A stretch of 64,000 nt of DNA from Girardinichthys multiradiatus (lineage: Eukaryota; Chordata; Actinopteri; Cyprinodontiformes; Goodeidae), in NCBI RefSeq assembly GCF_021462225.1, contig NC_061800.1, forward strand, positions 3,792,501-3,856,500, written 5' to 3'. Shown here piece after piece: positions 45,765-54,836 of this stretch. How positions within the stretch are numbered: the first letter of the stretch is position 1; each line of letters starts with the position of its first letter. The notes under the pieces are model-generated. The model made no database searches and had not been told where the DNA came from. It saw only the letters and a list, made by a program, of their open reading frames with translations. Position numbers and translations under genes: made by a program.

Positions 45765-46100
45765 ATGTCTGCACGTATAAAAAGGAATGTCCCATTATTC
45801 AGAGCTTTGTACCAGGCCTGTCCACAGAAACGTAAGGATATTCTCGCACACTGCTCACTCGACTTTCCTCAGGCTCTGAGTGAGATTGCTCTGAATATTT
45901 TAAAAGGTAACATTAAACTATCACCCTCTCAACACCGGAAATTGAAGAAGCAAAGAAAAATCATCAGATTGTTGGCTGATAAAAGTACTGGTATCAAGCA
46001 GAAACAGCTGGCACTCAAACGTTGAGGTGGTTTTATTCTCCCCATCTTAACGGCTCTTGCTCCCTTGATTGGTGATCTAGTGGGTGGTATAATCAGGAGA
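45765..46100 (+). pseudogene. Small basic protein with hydrophobic glycine-rich tail (adenovirus pX-like), one in-frame stop
   Basis: ATG at 45765, 86 codons to a TGA at 46023-46025, then the same frame continues to 46100. The first part is basic and helical (KRKDILAHCS, SPSQHRKLKKQRK, LLADKSTG). After the stop comes GGFILPILTALAPLIGDLVG, a hydrophobic stretch. Proteins with this two-part layout accompany the ATPase and polymerase in Polinton/adintovirus-type elements and have been compared with adenovirus core protein pX. That comparison is from general knowledge. Exact role (virion core or membrane-active) is inference. Confidence 0.65.
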
Positions 46101-46102
46101 TA

Positions 46103-46699
46103 ATGTCTCTCAGAACATCGCAGAAGATGCTTCTCATTTCCCCTCATCAATTCAAGCGTCTGACCCAGTCAGACATGTCCATCAGACAGACGGCGGAGGA
46201 GAATTTGGATGCTGAAATGAGAGCGATATTTAACGAGCCCGGTTTGACTTCTTATGAAAAACTCAAGAAATACGATGCACTTTTGCAGAGGCATCTGACT
46301 CTACTCAAGCAAGGTGTGAAAGAAAGAAAGCGGGTGAGTTTGACGCTGCAGCGTGACACAGAGGTTCCTGAGCATGAGCAGACCCAAGAAAAACAAGGCC
46401 CGGGGCAGTACGAGGCTCCTAAGGATCAGGTTGTTACGGATGTACTGAAAAGCCTACCGAAGCATAACCGTAAAAATGCTGAGTACATTTTGATGAAATT
46501 ATCCAAAAGAAGTGAGAGGTTTGTGGCGTCAGAACAGAATGGATTTATCAACATCTGCAGCCCCACAGTGCCGGGCTCTGCTTCTTCTTCTTCTTTTCTT
46601 TTTTTCTTTTCCTTGTTTCCTCAATTATGGGCGGGTGCAGTGGACTATTCAGCCAATCATGGCCGTTGTTCTGAGGCCAACGCATCACGTCACTCGTAG
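46103..46699 (+). CDS. Fourth Polinton-like protein, C-terminally replaced
   Basis: ATG at 46103, 2 bases after the previous gene. Residues about 1-150 look genuine: MLLISPHQFKRL, then a helical part with EKLKKYDALLQRHLTLLKQG, a variable charged linker and DVLKSLPKHNRKNAEYILMKLS followed by GFINI. Proteins with this layout are found next to the pX-like gene in Polinton-type elements; their role is unknown to me. From about 46575 the reading frame runs into a CTT/T-rich stretch and unrelated sequence, so the genuine C-terminus is missing. No stop interrupts the preserved part. Confidence 0.6.
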   Translation: MSLRTSQKMLLISPHQFKRLTQSDMSIRQTAEENLDAEMRAIFNEPGLTSYEKLKKYDALLQRHLTLLKQGVKERKRVSLTLQRDTEVPEHEQTQEKQGPGQYEAPKDQVVTDVLKSLPKHNRKNAEYILMKLSKRSERFVASEQNGFINICSPTVPGSASSSSFLFFFSLFPQLWAGAVDYSANHGRCSEANASRHS

Positions 46700-47886
46700 G
46701 TCACATTTAGAAAAGCATGATTGGCTGGAATTTCCAGCATCTGTTCCCGAATCCGGACACAGATGCTTTCAGGGTTCACAAAAAAACTCCGACAGACTTT
46801 GGCGATAGGCTGATGACAACTGATTACAACCACACATTCACGGAATGGTCAAATTATCCTACATTTGGCCTTTTTTTAGGAATATTGATCGTACATCGTA
46901 CAGAAAGCAAAATTGTCATACAAATACAATAATTATAGTACACCTGGCAACACTAGAAAGATGGTTCTCCTTTACCCTGTTTTCCCGTGGAAAACTTTTT
47001 ATCAATTGCGTTGAGTGACCAGCTGACCAAATCCATAATTTGCAAGTTTGGAATATATGTAAAGTGAGGCTCTGAGAAAAACAGACAAAAGCAGATGCAG
47101 AAGCAGGCAAGAGGGAGGGAGAGAAAACGCATGCGTCCTCCATCGAGAGCAGAGCAAGAAAAAAAGCCCTATATGTTCAGATGCTCGCAAGTTGAAACAA
47201 TTTTCTGGGTTTTAGTTTCAGAGGGTGAAAACTTAAATTTCTTATAAATTTTCTTGAGGTGAAAATGGATCTAAATTCTCTTTGGGATGGGAACAGAACC
47301 AAATAGAACCTGTAATTCTGCCATAGGGTTCTGGGTGAATAATTTGATGGTAAAAGATTTAGCCCCCCAATCTTCTTTGAGAGGGGAGGCCAAAGCCGGC
47401 ATGTGTTGTGTGTCTTGTTTGTCTAAATTTCTGTTTCAGTGTTTGTCTGACTAACCTTTAGACTTCAGAGAAAACAAAAAGAAATAATAATAATAATAAT
47501 CATAGGATGGAAATGAATATATTGGCAAAAAATGACTGTTTATTGTGATCAAATATTTAAAAGGAATGAATAACTAAATAATGGTATGATTAAGTTTGTA
47601 CAGAATATGCAAATTACGTTTATCTACAATAATTGGGGGTAGAGGTTATGGGGAAGGACCCTAAAGGTCTAATTTAGGTAGATATAATCAAATTATCAAC
47701 GCGCTTGAAAAGTAGGTTGTCCAAAACACTGGACACCTTCATGGTAAATGATGCAAATACTTTGTTCTGGGGATGATTAAAAAAATTATTACGGAAAATA
47801 ATGGTTTGAACATATCTAACATTGGCTACTAATTAACAGACAATAAATTAGCACTCACTTTGGGTTAAAAGTGAGAAGATGACTCT
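46700..47886. other. Unassigned sequence
   Basis: No gene recognised. It contains an AAT microsatellite at 47483-47500 and A+T-rich DNA. The right part may be the left flank of ERV-D before the LTR element at 47892 was inserted. Confidence 0.45.
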
Positions 47887-47891
47887 ATTAT

Positions 47892-48676
47892 TGTCACGGT
47901 TTACTTGATATTGGACCCCAGAATGCAGATGAGCAGGCAGCGTGATGGTAAGTGAGAAAAGGTTTAATAACAAAAACTCACACTCAGCACGAGGCAGGAA
48001 CAAAACAAACGGGCAGACAAGACAGGCATGGCATGATCAAAAAAACAAGACTTGGTTTGAAAACAAGACATGAGCATGAGAGATGTTTCCGCCAAGACTA
48101 AACAGAACAGGTGTGAATATATGGCGTGAAAACCAGGTGGAGCAAGGAGACAGATTAACTTGAAGCAGGTGAACTGAATAAACTTAATTAACAGAACAAA
48201 ACGTGACTGGAGCAAAACAGAGACTCTTGAACACAAACTAGAAAAACATGAAGCAAAAGCATAACCAGATCCGAAAACCAAACTTGACAAAATATGAACA
48301 AGATGACAAAACAAAAGCATGACCAGGAAAATAAACAGATCCATGATTCAAAACTTGAACAGTGAAAAAGATAAGGAAAGAACCCGAAACCAAAAACCAA
48401 ACAACCCCAAATCATGACATGTCAGGTGAACTGAATAAACTTAATTAACAGAACAAAACGTGACTGGAGCAAAACAGAGACTCTTGAACACAAACTAGAA
48501 AAACATGAAGCAAAAGCATAACCAGATCCGAAAACCAAACTTGACAAAATATGAACAAGACGACAAAACAAAAGCATGACCAGGAAAATAAACAGAAACA
48601 TGATTCAAAACTTGAACAGTGAAAAAGATAAGGAAAGAACCCGAAACCAAAAACCAAACAACCCCAAATCATGACA
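47892..48676 (-). repeat. 3' LTR (minus orientation) of the non-autonomous LTR element, with 257-bp duplication
   Basis: 785 bp against 542 bp for the other LTR. The difference comes from a tandem repeat: 48166-48422 and 48423-48676 are near-identical copies of the LTR end, and the first already ends in the terminal CATGACA followed by TGT. Confidence 0.9.
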
Positions 48677-48734
48677 GAACACCCCCCCCCTCCCTTAAGG
48701 GCGGATACCAGACGCCCACAACAGTCCAAACAAC

Positions 48735-48835
48735 CCCTCAGTGGCGTGAGCAGAGGCTGAGGCGTCAGCCGGACCCTCAGAGGCGTGAGCAGAGGCTGAG
48801 GCGTCAGCCGAACCCTCAGAGGCGGGAGAAGAGGT
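48735..48835. repeat. 39-bp tandem repeat in the internal region
   Basis: Units containing GAGCAGAGGCTGAGGCGTCA follow at a spacing of 39 bases, two full copies and part of a third. The period is a multiple of three. Confidence 0.85.
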
Positions 48836-48984
48836 GTCGCCGAGGCCCCCGATGACTTGAGCCGGGGCGTTCCTCTTACAACGTCCTCTGCGCCGTTAGG
48901 AGGGGGTTGAGACTAACTTAGGGTCAGGTGTCATCCCAGGCTGTGGTGTGTCTGGCATGGAGTCAGGATGTGGTGTGTCTGGCC

Positions 48985-49130
48985 TGGAGTCAGGCTGCTC
49001 TACAGCAGTGCTCTGGAGACCTGACGTGGGCTGCTCTGCAGCAGCGCTCTGGAGACCTGACGTGGGCTGCTCTGCAGCAGTGCTCTGGAGACCTGACGTG
49101 GGCTGCTCTGCAGCAGCACTCCTGTGGCTT
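48985..49130. repeat. 36-bp tandem repeat in the internal region
   Basis: Four copies of a unit with GGGCTGCTCTGCAGCAG and CTCTGGAGACCTGACGT. Period 36, so any protein reading would repeat every 12 residues. Confidence 0.88.
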
Positions 49131-49138
49131 AGTGTGGA

Positions 49139-49417
49139 TTAAGGAGGATGGCAGTAAAACAACCTTACTGCCGTTTCATACTGCATCTCTATCTGCCTAA
49201 TCCTCTCCATCAGCTCAGGAGAGGAATACAGGAGACCAGTCTTCCTGAGGATCTTTATTTTGCTTGCAGTGAACCTCAAGCGCTGCTCCAGCTCGGCAGG
49301 TGTTGCCCCAGAACACCGGGCTGGAGCGAGCGCATATGGCATGGGCGGAGGTGCAGCGAGCCTGGGAGACAGTGCTGTGGCAGACAAAGGTGCGGGCTCA
49401 CTTGCTGCAGCCCTCAC
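49139..49417 (-). pseudogene. Gag-like fragment of the LTR element (tentative)
   Basis: A 93-codon frame on the minus strand, rich in A/P at the start, then ELEQRLRFTASKIKILRKTG and MERIRQIEMQYETAVRLF, helical in character. No family was recognised with certainty. It is on the strand of the element, downstream of the frame at 51524-51247, and separated from it by the DNA transposon. Confidence 0.35.
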
Positions 49418-49510
49418 GTAGGCTGGCTGGGAAAACCACCTCCTCGCCAGCCGACCGGCTAGGAACTACGGTGGCCGGGGGGTGCAAAACACTTTTACAA
49501 GTACTGAAAC

Positions 49511-49670
49511 AAATTTACATTTCAGAAAACAAATTTACATTTCAGAAAACAAATTTACATTTCAGAAAACAAATTTACATTTCAGAAAACACTTTTACAT
49601 TTCAGAAAACAAATTTACATTTCAGAAAACACTTTTACATTTCAGAAAACACTTTTACATTTCAGAAAAT
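49511..49670. repeat. Eight tandem 20-bp units in the left inverted repeat
   Basis: Five units start AAATTTACAT and three ACTTTTACAT; all end TTCAGAAAAC (last one TTCAGAAAAT). The right arm (51126-51205) has four such units in reverse complement. Confidence 0.93.
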
Positions 49671-49940
49671 CAACCGGAAAGGGAATGTACCAACGCCGAG
49701 GCTGACCCGGAAGTCAGCCTCAGGGGCTGCATCCTTCGAAGGCTGTATTTGTAGGCTGATTACGTTACAGCGCGGCGACGAAGGCTGTCCCAATTCATGA
49801 ATCATGACTCCCTCAAATGCGGCCGACAAATGTGTCCTTATTTTGCCCGATTTGAAGGATGGGTCGTGAGTATCCTTCGCGGCTCATCAATTCCTGTCAT
49901 TCATTGCGGGTTTAAGCAGATTGGTCAAGCAGGGGAAGCC

Positions 49941-50389
49941 ATGGCAGACCATAGCAGCAAAAGCTGTGAGTAAATTGTGGAAAATTACACTTTCTGTGAC
50001 ACAAATTAAATTCTACAATGTTTTTAGTGCGGGAATATAACTATGTAGACGTGAAATATCTGCTTGATTTATCTAGACATCGCTTAATTTCAAACGTTGT
50101 CCAAAGTGTTCGGAGTTTTCCGGCGTAGTAACTGGCTTACCTCGCCAGCCCTACCGGCGGGGGGCGAGCTAAACTTGGAAATATCTGACCGGACTCCTGG
50201 CACTAAGTTCCCACTGGCAGTCATCACAGTGAACGTTTAAGACAAGTGATTTCTAACAGTTTATGTTATTATTTTAATTGTTACTGAAAATCGATTTAAC
50301 ATTTCAGGTGATATTAAGGTTGACCCGAATAAATGGACAGTTTTATGTAATCCAACTGTATCGCTGGAGAGTGTGATTGAGAATAAATA
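49941..50389 (+). other. Possible two-exon mini-gene inside the unassigned transposon (speculative)
   Basis: ATG at 49941 in a good context (GAAGCCATGG) reads MADHSSKS, then meets a consensus donor GTGAGT at 49966. An acceptor (AACATTTCAG) ends at 50307. Joining these would keep a frame of about 35 residues to a TAA at about 50389; the second exon includes DIKVDPNKWTVLCNP. No homology is recognised. It may be the front of a longer transposase-related gene whose other exons are deleted, or chance. Confidence 0.25.
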
Positions 50390-51252
50390 AGCTTTTCAAT
50401 ATTAAATTTTAATGAAGAAATGTGCTATATGTTTTAAAAGTTTATTTATAATTCAGTTAGCATTATAATTTCTGATTCCAGGTACACCCGATGAGGAATA
50501 CACCAAATGTCAGTAAATCTCAGTAAAGAAGTGAAAAGTTAGAAAGAGCTTGTTTTAGACATTTGCATAAAAATATTTTTATATTTTCTTCAAATTAAGA
50601 CAAATGTCAAATTAAAAAAGGCTTTATTTTTGCCCTGATATTAAGCAAGATGTTTTTTTTTTTTGGTGTATTCATATTTGTTTTAGGTACAAAGGGGCAG
50701 ACCGGCCAGTTTATTAAGCTCAGGGTTGAGAACCACCACCTTTTTACTGTAGCTAAAAACTCAAGCCACCGTGGCTTGGAGGTACAATAACAACATTCTT
50801 TGCAGTCGATTTCTGTCCAGTTTCAATAACTTCTATCTTTCTAACTTTCATAAATATCCATCCAGTGATTAACATACTTCTTTCGGTTTAGGACAATTCT
50901 GGAGAAGATGGACCAATAGGGGAAGGTCACCCCCCCTTTGCAGGCCAAAACAATGTGGGACAATTTGAAAAAAAAAAATAATTTAGAGTATGTTCATGAA
51001 TTGGGACAGCCTTCGTCGCGCGCTGTAACGTAATCGGCCTACAAATACGGCCTTCGAAGGATGCAGCCCCTGAGGCTGACTTCTGGGTCAGCCTCGACGT
51101 TGGTACATTCCCTTTCCGGTTGATTTTCTGAAATGTAAAAGTGTTTTCTGAAATGTAAATTTGTTTTCTGAAATGTAAATTTGTTTTCTGAAATATACAT
51201 TTGTTTCAGTACTTGTAAATGTGTTTTGCACCCCCCGGCCACCGTAAGGAAC

Positions 51253-51524
51253 CCCTGCACGTCTGCGTTTCTTGCAGCGGGAGGAGGACGCGGGCCCCAC
51301 TGCCAAACCAGAGCGCACAACCAGGGGAGCAGGCGGAGAACGGCGACGAAGGGGACCTGTCCCCGGAACTGGAATCGCCAACCTGGATCCATCATTAGCC
51401 GACTGCGGCACTGACAGCCCTGCAGACCGACGCAGTGACTTCTCCGCCTCCCGAGACAGGAAAGTAAGGAGGTCAAAGCTAGCCTGATGCTCCTCCGCGA
51501 GGTCCGTTGTTGGCGGAAAGATTC
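51253..51524 (-). pseudogene. 5' internal region and gag-like start of the LTR element
   Basis: On the minus strand directly after the 5' LTR, a frame reads LAEEHQASFDLLTFLSREA, SAGLSVPQSAND, IPVPGTG and RCKKRRRAG, helical and then basic. I regard it as a gag-like or accessory protein start, family unknown. It is interrupted by the DNA transposon at 51246. Confidence 0.4.
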
Positions 51525-52066
51525 TGTCATGGTTTACTTGATATTGGACCCCAGAATGCAGAGGAGCAGGCAGCGTGATGGTAAGTGAAAAAAGGTTTAA
51601 TAACAAAAACTCACACTCAGCAGGAGGCAGGAACAAAACAAACGGGCAGACAAGACAGGCATGGCATGATCAAAAAAACAAGACTTGGTTTGAAAACAAG
51701 ACATGAGCATGAGAACTAGACATGAGCATGAGAGATGTTTCCGCCAAGACTAAACACAACAGGTGTGAATATATGGCGTGAAAACCAGGTGGAGCAAGGA
51801 GACAAATTAACTTGAAGCAGGTGAACTGAATAAACTTAATTAACAGAACAAAACGTGACTGGAACAAAACAGAGACTCTTGAACACAAACTAGAAAAACA
51901 TGAAGCAAAAGCATAACCAGATCCGAAAACCAAACTTGACAAAACAAAGAGGACAAAACAAAAGCATGACCAGGAAAATAAACAGAAACATGATTCAAAA
52001 CTTGAACAGTGAAAAAGATAAGGAAAAAACCCGAAACCAAAAACCAAACAACCCTAAATCATGACA
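51525..52066 (-). repeat. 5' LTR (minus orientation) of the non-autonomous LTR element
   Basis: 542 bp. Includes a 19-base local duplication (ACATGAGCATGAGA twice at 51702-51731) missing in the other LTR. Followed by ATTAT at 52067-52071. Confidence 0.9.
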
Positions 52067-52158
52067 ATTATATTATCTACATATAAGATTCTCATGAAAA
52101 CAAGTATTGGAGCATTTCCTATTCCCAACAAGCCCTAAAGGAAATTGTTTTTGATTGT

Positions 52159-52389
52159 ATGGGTGCTGACAACAGAGTGAAAGGATGTAGAGATGTGCTT
52201 AACACTTTCACCAGGTCGGCTGAGAGAGCTAATACCACAATCAAAAAACAATTGGCTAAAATTTGTGCTGATACAAAAATGAAGTGGCTGGATGCGCTGC
52301 CCTTGGTGATGTTTTACATAAGATCATCACCCACTGATCTCATAGGTTTAACTCCCCATGAGCTGCTGACAGGAAGAACCATGCCCTGA
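52159..52389 (+). pseudogene. pol: ERV-D integrase fragment
   Basis: A 76-codon frame with [23 protein letters not shown] and [11 protein letters not shown], the same segment found in ERV-A integrase after the catalytic glutamate (there KTKLAKICAQTKM...GLTPHELQTGR). The catalytic Glu itself is not preserved: the SAERANTT stretch stands where VERxN is expected, with a break just before. Only this part of the integrase remains. Confidence 0.85.
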
Positions 52390-52399
52390 CCTTTTCACC

Positions 52400-53510
52400 T
52401 CCTCTCTTCAGTCGGGGTGTGCACCCAGTTTGGATTCACAATTGCTCAACAATTTCAATCTGCTGTGAAGTTTTTGTCTGATAACACACAGAAGGTTCTA
52501 ACCAAAGAACCAACAGGAGAAACAAATGGAACTTTGGATTAGGACAAAACTAAGTTAAGCAGATCATATAGCAGGAAGGGAGAGCCATCCTCCGAAGGAA
52601 ACCTCAGAGAAATCAGAAAGCACCTGAGGAAGAACATATGAATAGGTTCGATTGGGTATCTTTTGACTTAACATTTCATTTCCAGCTAACACATCAAAAA
52701 TATGCTTGTGAAACTAAATTAATTTATTCCATTAACCAGAACGTCATAAGGTAAGATTAACTCATCTTTTTGCTTTCAACTAACAAAATACAATGATGTG
52801 GAACCTGTTTCATAAATTTTCGAGTGGGCTGGGTTACTTCAACAGAGGGAACGTGATAAAGAAATAAACAATAAACATTCTACTTGCTGGGTTAAAGCTT
52901 GAAGGAGTATGTACCAATAATTTGAAAGGAGGTCAAAATCAAAAATCACAGAGGGGAGAAGGATTACTAAAGTAAAACTGTGTGAATAATCAACAAACAA
53001 ATGTGTACTTTGTGAATTTGGGAAATTGTGGAATAATTTGCATGAAGGGTTAAAGGAGTGTTCAACTATTTAATCAATTCAAATAACTTCTTGAATGGAA
53101 ATTATAACTTTCTATGTGCTTCAGAGTTACTTATTTTTGGATGATGTTGTTTCCAACTTAGATTGTAAATTAACTTTATATAAGGCCTTGAAATTTTACT
53201 TGCTGTTCAACAGAACTGATTTATGGGGAATAATTGCTTTGGGGGTGACTACCTATTGACTGGACAGGAAAGATGTGCCCTGGTTTCCCTCTCCATCCAG
53301 GATGCCCTGACACCGATTGGCCTACTTCGTCAGGGAGAACCTTTCAGAAAATGTGTTTTTGAATTTGATATGTCTGCTAGAATACAAACTGCTTCCTGTT
53401 AGAACAGACTCTAATCTTTTAAATGACACCAAGGCAAAACCGGAGAGACAGCTGAAGGCTGTGTAAACAGGATGTTGAAATTATTTCTTGTCAAAATAGA
53501 ATAGCTTTGG
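52400..53510 (+). other. ERV-D: decayed interval between integrase and env TM
   Basis: About 1.1 kb without an open frame. A short stretch near 53270-53400 may be decayed surface Env, but no motif makes this firm. Confidence 0.4.
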
Positions 53511-53516
53511 ATATGA

Positions 53517-53887
53517 TCCTAGCAAAAGAAGAACAATTGTGTGGTGTTTTTGGAGAGGCTTGTTGTTATTTTATTCCCAACAATTACAGCACCAGATAGA
53601 TCTCTGACGAAGGCCCTAAAAGAATTGCAATCACTATCCATCGAATTAAAATCGTACTCAGGAATTGATGAACAATTCACGAACATGTTTGAGACGTGGT
53701 TTGGAAAATGGGGAAACCGACTGGTGAGTATATCCACGTCATTGACTGTTGTGGTGATCGCAGGTTGTGCATGCCATTGTGCAACGTGTATTCGAGCTCT
53801 CATCCTTAGGTGCATGACTACAACCAATGGCTCCGTGGACTCAGAGGGGATTGGGAGTACCAACTGCCTATTAGATTCTGATGGTTA
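53517..53887 (+). pseudogene. env: ERV-D envelope transmembrane subunit, partial, frameshifted
   Basis: The beginning reads LAKEEQLCGVFGEACC, giving a CX6CC motif. A one-base shift at about 53582 moves the rest into the frame open from 53541: SLTKALKELQSLS, SGIDEQFTNMFETWFGKWG, then a membrane span (TSLTVVVIAGCACHCATCIRALIL) with a CACHCATC cluster, and a short tail ending LLDSDG at 53887. The layout equals ERV-A TM (CX6CC, GIDN region, span, CGCCC cluster), so the two belong to the same wider family but different lineages. Confidence 0.82.
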
Positions 53888-53930
53888 AGGGGTCGGGCCC
53901 CTAAAATCATGGGTGTAAGAAAGAGGGGGC

Positions 53931-54836
53931 CGTAATAAGGCTCACAGGATTGACAGAGGATAACCCATAAGTCAAAAGGGGGGCTGCCGTCTGACCAGAT
54001 ATCCTTTACAGTGATTTTGTTGACTTAATGAATAATGTTGATATTAAAGGAATCAGAATACTTGATTTAATGGTATGAATGCTGTATCAGATAAGTTAAT
54101 GACTGATTGATTATGTGAAATTAGTAAGTTAAGCACATGTCATGAATGAAAGTATTAATAGAACCTCGCAGGTTATTTTTGATTATGTGTTCACCTCCCC
54201 ATAGGTTGATTTTTAGGACATGTGTTAGGTAATAAATGGAGGCTGCTTTAAAGTAAAACGTTTTCTAATGGTGCTAAACTGGTACATTGTTCTTGATCAT
54301 GATGAAATATTTTTGACTAAGATCCATTTGATTAAGCCACTATGTGGCCTGCTTTAATGATAATAATAATAATAGCAGTTGCTAATTACCTACAATTGGA
54401 TGTAATCTGCCCGGTATGAACATATGATTCTATATTCCATTTTAAGACTAACCTTTTTAGGTAGCTGAACCTGCCAAAGGACGTTTGGGGATGGATGTTG
54501 CTCAGAGGGGGAGTGAAGATGGACATGATTTACATGATGTTAGACAGAATTTTCTGCTGTGCTTCAGGCTGTTGTCCATTGGAGTGCCAGATATAAAACT
54601 ACACGTGACCTTCTTTCGGGGCTCTTTGTCATCCTTTCACAGTCGGCGGCAGTCCGAGACGGGAGCCTCAGCGCTAATCTCTGTAATCATTCCTCTGCCT
54701 AATTTAGATTAAAGGAGCTGAAAGTTAGAAACAGTTTGAGAGTCGTTCATTTAAGAGTCGGTGTTAGATAGAGTTTGTGATCGCTTCTGGGGACCAAGGA
54801 CCGGAGGAACTCAGAGACGTCTGACTGCCAACAGGG
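53931..54836 (+). repeat. Probable 3' LTR of ERV-D
   Basis: Begins after the purine tract AAGAAAGAGGGGGCC. TATAAAA at 54592-54598. The part 54579-54742 recurs at 57318-57478 with moderate divergence. The outer borders are estimates (possible end ...GCCAACA at 54836). Confidence 0.6.

Larger units (their letters stand above)
40433..46699 (+). mobile_element. Polinton/adintovirus-like DNA element, partial
   Basis: Four plus-strand genes in tight order: family B DNA polymerase, A32-type ATPase, a small basic/hydrophobic protein and a fourth protein. The spacings are about 51, 6 and 2 bases. This gene content is typical of Polintons/Mavericks and adintoviruses, which normally also carry integrase, capsid and protease genes and long inverted repeats (about 15-20 kb). 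Here only about 6 kb remain, and I found no integrase, capsid genes or terminal repeats. Borders are approximate. Confidence 0.8.
49467..51246. mobile_element. Unassigned DNA transposon with long inverted repeats made of 20-bp units
   Basis: Ends TACGGTGGCCGGGGGGTGC / GCACCCCCCGGCCACCGTA, flanked by the 6-bp direct repeat AGGAAC (49461-49466, 51247-51252). The inverted repeats reach about 330 bp on the left (49467-49799) and 245 bp on the right (51002-51246). They contain unit arrays AAATTTACATTTCAGAAAAC (8 copies at 49511-49670, 4 on the right). The remaining arms are G+C-rich and include the words CCTTCGAAGG and AATTGGGACAGCC. The centre has no transposase but shows exon-like pieces. Superfamily unknown. 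Confidence 0.85.
47892..52066 (-). mobile_element. LTR element without pol (probably Ty3/gypsy-type, non-autonomous), containing a DNA transposon
   Basis: Direct LTRs at 47892-48676 and 51525-52066, ends TGTCA...TGACA, flanked by ATTAT on both sides (47887-47891, 52067-52071). A purine tract on the minus strand next to the left LTR (48677-48695, G10-run preceded by AGGGA) indicates minus-strand orientation. The internal part codes at most for gag-like fragments; no protease, RT or integrase is seen. The DNA transposon at 49467-51246 is inserted in it. Confidence 0.85.
52072..54836 (+). mobile_element. ERV-D remains: integrase end, env TM and LTR
   Basis: Plus-strand retroviral order: integrase C-terminal core (52159-52389), env transmembrane part (53517-53887), purine tract (53918-53928) and an LTR-like region with a TATA box (54592-54598). 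Gag, protease, RT and most of env are missing or beyond recognition. The sequence left of the LTR element at 47892 may be its continuation. Confidence 0.7.

Noticed and set aside
48188..48729. Repeated frames encoding Cys/Phe-rich hydrophobic peptides on the minus strand (also 51670-52047)
   Set aside because: They lie entirely in the LTRs of the non-autonomous element and derive from the A+C-rich plus strand; they look like membrane proteins by composition only.
49300..49800. Repetitive protein (FTFQKTNLHFRK type) spanning the 20-bp units
   Set aside because: Because the unit is 20 bp, all three frames are open in turn; the periodic peptide is a by-product of the DNA repeat in the inverted arm.
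33350..54836. ERV-C and ERV-D as one provirus split by the Polinton-like block and the LTR element
   Set aside because: Attractive because ERV-C lacks pol/env and ERV-D lacks gag/pro, but the ERV-C 5' LTR end and the ERV-D LTR show no similarity by eye, so I keep them apart.
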